64,000 bases of DNA. Source: Tetraselmis striata. Lineage: Eukaryota; Chlorophyta; Chlorodendrophyceae; Chlorodendrales; Chlorodendraceae. Numbering within the stretch: the first letter of the stretch is position 1; each line of letters starts with the position of its first letter. The translations under genes were made by a program, and so were the position numbers. A model generated the notes under the pieces. That model was not told where the DNA came from, did no database searches, and saw only the letters and a list, made by a program, of their open reading frames with translations. Shown here piece by piece: positions 56,905 to 64,000 of the stretch. The stretch spans positions 160,704-224,703 of the forward strand of contig VCJN01003568.1 in NCBI GenBank assembly GCA_006384855.1, written 5' to 3'.

Positions 56905-58860
56905 CTAGAATACACGCGCGTCCATTCAGAAATGAGCCGTACACGTACCTGTACCGTGGAATCAAACGAGCGAACACCGAACGTATGACGGTTCATACAC
57001 GAAGCGCGTGTGACGGAGGACGGACGGACGGACGGAGGACGCCTAAAAATCCGTCATAAAACCGTATTGAAACCGGTATCAATTCTATCATATTCCAGGC
57101 GATTTCGGACGCGGCTCTCCTTTTCCTCCGCTCAACCCAAGAGGTAGGGGAATATATGCCTACATGAGCTACTAAGCGGCGCTTCGCGCGGGGGATTTGT
57201 GGAGGCGCCCCTACCTCTTGGGTTGAGCCTGGTGCGGGATACCTGGTGCAATACAATACAAGCCGTCTACATGCGGCCCGCATCCCGCACGAGGCCGCGC
57301 AGGTCGGGCCGGTCGTCAGGTCTACGGGGCGGGCACGGCGCGAATCGCCATGCCCGCCGCATGTACCGGCACCGGACGCCGGACGCCGTCGTTCGACCGT
57401 CGCCCCTCCGTCGACGGACGCCGGGCCCCCGGTCGGCGGACTGCCCCCGCACCGCGGCGACCCCTTTTTACATCATCATTTTACAGCATTTACTTCGACC
57501 ACCGTATAGTCGCTGCATAAATAAAGAGGGCAAGTCTCGCTTGCTGATTCAGCAGTAAAAACGCGCTGCGGTACCGCGTTATTTTGGCGTATCAGACGGA
57601 TATATGACGTGCCTGGGCAAGAATACATGCGCATCCATTCAGAACATTACCGTACACAGACATGTACCGTGAAATCAAACGAGCGAACACCGAACGTATG
57701 ACGGTTCATACACGAAGCGCGTATGACGGAGGACGGGCGGACGGACGGAGGACGGACGGACGGACGGACGGAGGACGCCTAAAACTCCGTCATAAAACCG
57801 TATTGAAACCGGTATCGATTCTCTCGTATTACAGGCGATTTCGGACGCGGTCCTCCTTTCTATCCGCTCAACCGAAGAGGTAGGGGAATATATACACACA
57901 TAAGCGGCGCTTCGCGCCGGGGATTTGTGGAGGTGCCCCTACCTCTTGGGTTGAGCCTGGTGCGGGATGCGGGCCGCTTTTAGCCGGCTTGTAGTGTTGA
58001 TCTTGTAATACAGTTGTTTCCGGGTAATACTGTTTTTAGGGTTAGATTTGTCAGTAATTTATTTTTCAAAAGAGACGTATTATTTTGTAAAACAGATTAA
58101 ATCTGCAAGCCGCGTAAAAGCGGGCCGCTGACTACTGGTGTGCATTACAAAAAGGCCAGTACCCAACCCACCGCTAAAAGTTGTATTACCAAAAAAAAAA
58201 AAAAGCAGCACTACACGATCAGCAATACAGTACAAGCCGCCTACAGGCGGCCCGCATCCCACACGAGGCCGCGCAGGTCGGGCCGGTCGTCAGGTCTACG
58301 GGGCGGGCACGGCGCGAATCGCCATGCCCGCCGCATGTACCGGCACCGGACGCCGGACGCCGTCGTTCGACCGTCGCCCGTTCGTCGACGGACGCCGGGC
58401 CCCGGGTCGGCGGACTGCCCCCGCACCGCGGCGACCCCTTTTTACAGCATCATTTTACAGCATACACTTGGACCACCGTATAGTCGCTGGATAAAAGAGG
58501 CGGGCACGTCTCGCTTGCTGATTCAGCAGTAAAAACGCGCTGCGGTACCGCGTTATTTTGGCGTATCAGACGGATATATGACGTGCCTGGGCTAGAATAC
58601 ACGCGCGTCCATTCAGAAATTATCCGTACTCGTAACCTGTACCGTGAAATCAAACGAACACCGAACGTATGACGGTTCATACACGAAGCGCGTATGACGG
58701 AGGACGGGCGGACGGACGGAGAACGGACGGACGGACGGACGGAGGACGCCTAAAACTCCGTCACAAAACCGTATTGCGACCGGTATCGATTCTCTCGTGT
58801 TACAGGCGATTTCGGACGCGGTCCTCCTTTCTATCCGCTCAACCGAAGAGGTAGGGGAAG
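56905..58860. repeat. tandem array of palindrome-ended units, part 2
   Basis: Resumes the array after the insertion: the remainder of the interrupted unit, a short unit starting at about 57176 and a long unit starting at about 57903. The array ends at the closing repeat CCGAAGAGGTAGGGG near 58858. Sequence identity with part 1 is high, including the ATTCAGCAGTAAAAACGCGC and GACGGTTCATACACGAAGCG blocks. The foldback insert of the long unit has poly-A but has lost its poly-C (58190-58204). Confidence 0.85.
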
Positions 58861-59868
58861 AGTTACATGAGCTAGCTGGAAAAGGCGATCAGGATGTCAC
58901 CCGAAAAGGCAATATATGAAACGTCTTACAACAATTGCGAGGTGGAAACAGCACCAAAAGAGGGTGCGAAATAGCCACAGGCAGACGCATCAGACTTGGC
59001 CGTCTGCACTCCGGCAGGGAGAATGCCGCCCAAAGTACCATGCACGCAAGCAGAGACTCGCTGCAACAACCCCCGTTGCGTGCGCGGCAGATGATGGCGG
59101 AACTCAGCGGGTTGGCTGGCGACAAAGTTCCGAAGAGCCCGGACGGAATGGCAACGTAGGATGCATGAAGTCGGGGCGGAAGGACCGCCAGGGAAGTTGC
59201 GCACAACAAGCAACACCGCGAAGATGTAGACCACCGCTAAAGCGGATTTTCCGAGGCAACCGCGGTCCTCAACCACAAAAGGGTAGTACCGGTGCACACC
59301 CTGAGCCGGGGCAGAAGAAGCCCGGTCCGCCGCCAAATTGTTGTGCTCCGCCTCGGTCGCCGCGATCCCCGGGATGCACTAGCGGGGGTCGTAAAGGTAT
59401 ATAGTCAGAGCAGGTACTCCCCAGGTAGTAAGCGCAACGGATATTGTGGCCTCCGTAGAGCTATGCTGGAATCTCTAACGGAAACATTTCCGATCTATAT
59501 AATAATCTATGCGAAACCGTTCCGAAAGTTGGCGACATATGCCCTCACGCACGCACGCACGCGCACACACGCACGCACGCACGCACATACTCACCTCGTA
59601 GAAAATAAATATGGCAGGATAGTCGTTAGTCGCTACCAGAAGTCGCAAGCTGCCACGCCGCGCGGATGAGACTGCGCGAAGAATACGAGGGTTCTCAAAG
59701 TGCTCCTCGTACCCGTAGTTTTGCTTTCCCGCCCCGGGACATGACTGGATGGCACCAGTGAAACCCTTGCAGCGTCTCTACGACGGTTGTTTAGGCAGCG
59801 AACTAGTGTAGGCTTGCGCAAAGCCGTGGGTAGGCGACGCGCTACGTTACAGTCATCAGTAAGCAAAT
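58861..59868. other. intergenic, no gene recognised
   Basis: Open frames on the minus strand (58889-59336) have protein-like patches but no domain that I recognise. A CACG/CACA microsatellite lies at about 59545-59587. Confidence 0.5.
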
Positions 59869-60225
59869 TGTAAGTACTCGTGGCAGTACTTAGTGAAACA
59901 GGGCTCTTACTCGTAGCGTTTGGCGAATTGAGTTGGTTGCAGAATGTAATCTCTTACAAGTTGCTGGTAGCATTCGATATTTATCCTATAGCGGTCCGAC
60001 TCGGCACCGCGGACAGGCAGCTAGTATCATGATGATTAAGGAGTTGTAGCGCGTACTGTATGTTACAAGGAATATTACTGACGTCTGGTTGTGGAAGTAC
60101 CATTAAATAATACGCGTGCTGAAATATCAGTACGGCAGTACATGCGCGTGCTGAATACTTGGCCATAATCTCGGCGTCACTGGTTTATGGTGGTATTAGG
60201 GTAGTCGCTAGGCGCAACCCTAACA
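59869..60225 (-). repeat. 3' LTR of the chromovirus (357 bp)
   Basis: Read on the minus strand it begins TGTTAGGGTTGCGCC and ends CGAGTACTTACA. It matches the solo LTR at 22678-23039 throughout. The 5' LTR must lie beyond 64000, so LTR-LTR divergence cannot be measured here. Confidence 0.9.
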
Positions 60226-60238
60226 TTCCCACCCCTCT
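60226..60238 (-). promoter_or_regulatory. polypurine tract
   Basis: AGAGGGGTGGGAA on the minus strand, directly abutting the 3' LTR. This is the expected primer site for plus-strand DNA synthesis in an LTR retrotransposon. Confidence 0.85.
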
Positions 60239-60344
60239 GATAAATGACGAACTGGTAAGTGTCTGTTCGCGTCGCCGAAGGCCTGGCGCAGATGTCGGTT
60301 GGCGGTGGAAGCGTGATATAGCAGTGTCTCAGCAACAGTACGTG

Positions 60345-60677
60345 TCAACGCTCCGGGATGGACTCTGGAAAACGCGACGGGTGGCGCGCTCGCAGGTTGG
60401 CGTATTCCTTTGAGCGTAGCGTGTCTTGCAGATGTCGGCTCGTCCTCGCGAAATCGTGTAGCGCCTCGACACGTCGCAGCGCGTTGTATGGCTCCCAGCT
60501 GTCATGACTTGAGTCGTAGTTCAGCCAACGCACCAGAAAGACGAGGCAGAGTCCTCGCTTGAACAGATCCTCGCGGCGCTCTATAGAGAAATCGAGCACG
60601 CGTTCGACGACGAACTCGTCGACAGGGGGTTCCACACTGGACGGTATTGTATCGGGTTGTGCATCTGAGTTGACGCA
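60345..60677 (-). pseudogene. chromodomain tail of the Ty3/gypsy polyprotein
   Basis: In the same frame as the pol ORF but after an in-frame TAG (60678-60680). The sequence contains EFVVERVLDFSIERR, LVFLVRWLNYDSSHDSWEP and EALHDF, matching the beta-strands and helix of a chromodomain that directs integrase to chromatin marks. Aromatic positions are mostly kept (W in VRW, W in SWEP; the first is F/V rather than Y). Chromodomains normally end the integrase in chromoviruses, so the TAG either truncates it or is read through. Confidence 0.85.
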
Positions 60678-63083
60678 CTAGCGCAGTCGACTGATGTGAA
60701 ACACATTGTGGCAGTCGAACGTTGGTGGCAGGCGCAGACGATACGCCTGGCTGGAGATCTTAGCTGTGACCGGGTAGGGGCCGATGTAGCGCTGTCGGAA
60801 CTTGCGCGCCGGCTGGTTGCGTATGAGCAAGTCCTCCGTTGAGAGCCAGACTTTGTCTCCTTCTGCGAACTCAACAGGGCTGGTTTTGCGGTCGGCATAG
60901 ACCTTTTGATATTCATCAGCAAGCTTCAATTGCTCAGTAATCAACATGTGAATATCTTGAATATTTGCAACTGTGTTGCGTGCATGTTGGTTGGTAGTAG
61001 TAATCAGATCAGGTGGTGTCAGTGGCATCATGCCATAAATTGCCTCAGAAGGGGCATAATGTGTTGCTGAATGGACTGAATTGTTGTAAGAAAATTCAGC
61101 AAGAGCCAAACGACTTAACCAAGAGTCATGTTGCTTGTGAACAAACGCACGTAATATTTGCTCAATAGTTCTGTGGGTGCGTTCAGTTTGACCGTCAGTT
61201 TGCGGGTGATAAGCGCTGGAAATATTTAGCTTAGTTTGCAGAGCTGTAAACAATGATTTCCAGAACACTGAAGTGAACCTGGGATCTCTGTCAGAGATGA
61301 TACATCTGCTGAGACCATGGTGTCTGTAAATATTGTCCAAATATAATCTGGCCAGCTGTGTCGCATCAATCTTAATATTGCATGGCACAAAATGTGACTG
61401 TTTGGTGAATGTATCAACAAACGTAGCAATAGCATCATAGCCATCCACCTCAGGTAAGTTGGTTATAAAATCCATTGAGATTATCTCCCAAGGCTTGGTT
61501 GCCTTTGGCAAGGGAAATAAAGAACCATGAGGCTTGGTGGTAGCTGCTTTGATTCTAACGCAAGTATCACAGTGTTTGCAGTAATGCTTGACTGTGGTAT
61601 TCATGCGTGGCCACCAAAACATACGCAGTATGTTGGCAAGAGTGCGGGTATGGTTGGGGTGTCCATTACCAACATGATACTCCTCAATGATGAGTTTTCT
61701 CAGTTCAGCATCATTGGGTATACAGACCTTATCTGCCATGTAGTAGAGACCATCAGTCTCATCTTGTCGCACACCGTTGGGGGCGCGTCCATGACTGTAG
61801 GCAACATCAGTAATGTAGGCAGCTTTGATCTTGTTTATTAGCTTGCTGTCAATCTGCAAGGCGGACATTGCTGACAAATAGTCCTGCATTTGTTCAAGGT
61901 CAGCTTCGACCAGCTGGTTTTCATATTCAGTCAATGCATACTGCAAGTCAGGGCGGCGAGAGAGAGCATCAGCCTCATTGTCAGCGCCTTTGCGATATAA
62001 TATCTGCAACACAGGTTCATTAGTCTGTGGGTTGACTGCCATGTATGGTGAAATTTCATGTAACCATAGGGCATGGCGTCTGCCTAGTCCTTCCTGTGTA
62101 GGCAAATGCCTCAATGTGGCATGGTCAGTTATAACTGTAATACGGCGACTGCCTTCCAAGTAGCAGCGCCATTCTTTCAGAGCACATACCACACCCAAGA
62201 GCTCTTGATCATAGGTGGGATAATTTGTTTGTGCAGCCTGCGATGTCTTTGCATAATAGCTGCAGGGGTGTAAGTGGCCATCATCATTAGCCTGGAGCAG
62301 AACTGCACCTAAGGCATATTTGCTGGCGTCAGTAGCCACTACAAACTCAGCATCTTTGCCGGTGATAGGGCTTGCCAGCACTGGGGACTGGCACAAGGCT
62401 TGCTTTAGTTTTACAAATGCAGCTTGGCATTCAACTGTCCAATCAAAAAATTTATCCTTTCTTGTGAGGGCATATAACGGTGCTGCAATAGCAGAATAAT
62501 TGCGCACATAGCGTCGGTAAAAATTGCAGAAACCAAGATATTGTTGGACATTCTGAACGTTCATAGGCCTGGGCCAATCCTGAACAGCCTTGATTTTATT
62601 AGGCGAGGATCTTAGGCCAGCGTGTGATACCATATGTCCAAGGTATTCTAGTTCATTCTTGGCAAACCAGCATTTCTGTAATCGTAGTCTAATGTCATTA
62701 GACTCGAGCATAGCAAGAGCTGTGTCCAAATGTTGCAAATGTTCCTCAAGCGAGTTGCTAAAAATCAAGACATCATCCAGGTATACAATTATAAAGGTAT
62801 GCTTGTGAGGCTGGAGTATAGATGTCATCAGGCGTTGAAAAGAGGAGGGAGCACTGGTGAGTCCAAATGGCATTACTAGCCACTCGATTTGGCCATAGAC
62901 AGTTCGGAACGCTGTCTTAGGAACATCAGGTGGATTAATCCGGAGTTGGTGATAACCCAAGGCGAGATCAAGAGCTGAATAGACAATAGCACCAGATAGC
63001 ATATCAAGTAATGCATCAGCAGGTGGAACAGGGAACTCAACCTTTTTGGTGTACTTATTCAATTGACGGTAGTCAATGCACAT
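60678..63083 (-). CDS. Ty3/gypsy pol: RT, RNase H, integrase
   Basis: 801 open codons. The first methionine is internal to the RT (MCIDYRQLN), so the true start lies upstream. RT has IIVYLDDVLIFS (YLDD at 101-104). RNase H has TDASKYALGAVL (D252) and later ITDHATLRHL. Integrase has an HHCC finger (EYHVGNGHPNH...CKHCDTC, about 470-508) and a DD35E core: D538 in SMDFITNLP, D598 in ISDRDPRF and E634 in DGQTERTHR, spaced exactly 35 residues. The GPY-like module (KFRQRYIGPYPV) follows. All catalytic residues are intact. Lower GC than the host exons marks it as foreign to its surroundings. Confidence 0.95.
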   Translation of the reverse strand: MCIDYRQLNKYTKKVEFPVPPADALLDMLSGAIVYSALDLALGYHQLRINPPDVPKTAFRTVYGQIEWLVMPFGLTSAPSSFQRLMTSILQPHKHTFIIVYLDDVLIFSNSLEEHLQHLDTALAMLESNDIRLRLQKCWFAKNELEYLGHMVSHAGLRSSPNKIKAVQDWPRPMNVQNVQQYLGFCNFYRRYVRNYSAIAAPLYALTRKDKFFDWTVECQAAFVKLKQALCQSPVLASPITGKDAEFVVATDASKYALGAVLLQANDDGHLHPCSYYAKTSQAAQTNYPTYDQELLGVVCALKEWRCYLEGSRRITVITDHATLRHLPTQEGLGRRHALWLHEISPYMAVNPQTNEPVLQILYRKGADNEADALSRRPDLQYALTEYENQLVEADLEQMQDYLSAMSALQIDSKLINKIKAAYITDVAYSHGRAPNGVRQDETDGLYYMADKVCIPNDAELRKLIIEEYHVGNGHPNHTRTLANILRMFWWPRMNTTVKHYCKHCDTCVRIKAATTKPHGSLFPLPKATKPWEIISMDFITNLPEVDGYDAIATFVDTFTKQSHFVPCNIKIDATQLARLYLDNIYRHHGLSRCIISDRDPRFTSVFWKSLFTALQTKLNISSAYHPQTDGQTERTHRTIEQILRAFVHKQHDSWLSRLALAEFSYNNSVHSATHYAPSEAIYGMMPLTPPDLITTTNQHARNTVANIQDIHMLITEQLKLADEYQKVYADRKTSPVEFAEGDKVWLSTEDLLIRNQPARKFRQRYIGPYPVTAKISSQAYRLRLPPTFDCHNVFHISRLR

Positions 63084-64000
63084 GCGCAGACCGCCATTGG
63101 CCTTGCAGGCGAAGAGAACAGGAGCTGCATATGGAGAGAAGGACTCCTATATAAACTGTTTCTCAAGAAAATAATTCAGTTGTGTTCTTAGTTCCTCTAA
63201 TTCTGCAGGTGATAATCTGTATATTTTTCCTGCAGGAACTTGAGCATCAAGAACAAGAGGGATCTCATGATCAAGACCAGGGCGTAATTGTGGAAGGTTG
63301 TCAAGCGGAGAGCATATTGGTTTATGCTTTCGCAATAAGTCTCTGATCTGAGCGGTATAAGCTGCAGACTGGTCAGTGTCAATTGTATTTTCTCATCATC
63401 AATATCGAGCTCATCACTCTCTTTGGTGGCATTGTATTGTTTAACAATGGCGCAGAAATAAACTGTGTCAGGGTCATGCTTGGCAATTTCTCTGGCCATG
63501 GCATTAGCATGAACCATTCTGACATTAGACTGGCGAGGCTCTGTTTGGCATTGGACTTTTAGTCCTGTGGAAAATGTCATGAGACCAGATTCCCAATCAA
63601 CATGTGGGTTGTGTTGTTTCAGGAATTGCATCCCTAAAACCAGATTGAAATTATGTTGTAGCGGTGTGACTGTGAAGTCAATGGGTATTGTGTAATTGTT
63701 GATATTTAATTCAATGAAGGTGATTTTTTGTGAAGCGAGAACCATTCTACCATCAGCAAGAATAACTCTTACTTTATTTTGAAGTGTTGTAGTTGGGATT
63801 TTATTTTCTTTGACATTTTTTTCTTTGACAACTTGGTGCTGGCAAAGTTCAAAGTAGCACCGCTGTCAACCAGTACGGAAGGTGTTATATTAAATTCAGC
63901 ACATGTTGGGTGTAACAGCAATAAGTCATGATCAGACTTGCTGTGAACAAAACATTTTCTGTCATCATACGTGACTGGTGGGACTTTGTGGCTTTTGGTT
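63084..64000 (-). pseudogene. Ty3/gypsy protease and RT N-terminus, partial and frameshifted
   Basis: Continues off the window edge. The retropepsin active site VLVDSGATLNFAST lies at about 63855-63900, followed in another frame by VILADGRMVLASQKITF and NLVLGMQFLKQHNPHVDWES (63197-63745). Frames change near 63828 and again near 63385. The RT linker then reads to KQFI and meets an in-frame TAG (63147-63149), followed by ESFSPYAAPVLFACK leading into the RT. The copy is therefore not translatable as it stands without frameshifting and stop readthrough. Gag is outside the window. Confidence 0.8.

Overview
This is nuclear DNA from a eukaryote, most probably a chlorophyte green alga, and not bacterial DNA. 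Two intron-rich genes with GC-rich exons encode protein types that are expanded in green algae: a CHASE/nucleotide-cyclase-like/TKL kinase chimera, and a Ser/Thr kinase resembling algal Aurora-like kinases. Their introns carry long poly-C runs. TGTAA, the usual green-algal poly(A) signal, lies shortly after both stop codons. Most of the remaining window is transposable elements, many of them broken or nested. The species cannot be named from sequence alone.

Layout. 172-17120 (+): one large gene that I model as 19 exons and 1621 codons: membrane segment, CHASE sensor, membrane segment, three consecutive cyclase-homology domains that lack the metal-binding aspartates, and a kinase with its key residues intact. 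Its introns hold a ~1 kb PIF/Harbinger-like transposon with a TTA target duplication and three copies of an AT-rich repeat. 17121-27187: a decayed DIRS-type retroelement (minus strand), a small MITE, a solo LTR, a tRNA-like SINE head, and a 1.73 kb element with 176-bp LTRs that encodes only a Gag-like coiled-coil protein. 27188-30514 (+): a seven-exon Ser/Thr kinase gene (566 aa). 31465-32994 (+): a transposase-like gene. 34080-40336 (-): a truncated LINE tail followed by a nearly full-length LINE with C2H2 finger, reverse transcriptase and restriction-like endonuclease.

41000-48313: piggyBac-like and hAT-like DNA transposon remnants, two of which have recognisable hAT termini. 48640-58860: a tandem array of ~0.72 and ~0.98 kb units whose ends are inverted repeats. 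It is interrupted at 51826-56892 by a 5.07 kb insertion with a 12-bp target duplication, and that insertion carries its own ~188-bp satellite and a 30-bp minisatellite. 59869-64000 (-): the 3' two-thirds of a Ty3/gypsy chromovirus (protease, RT, RNase H, integrase, chromodomain, polypurine tract, 3' LTR). The solo LTR at 22678-23039 belongs to the same family.

The two host genes are both signalling kinases on the plus strand, but nothing in the sequence ties them to one pathway. The most novel item is the first gene. Its layout is the reverse of animal receptor guanylate cyclases, which pair a dead kinase with a live cyclase; here the cyclase domains look dead and the kinase looks live. All gene models rest on reading frame, splice-site consensus and phase, not on transcripts.
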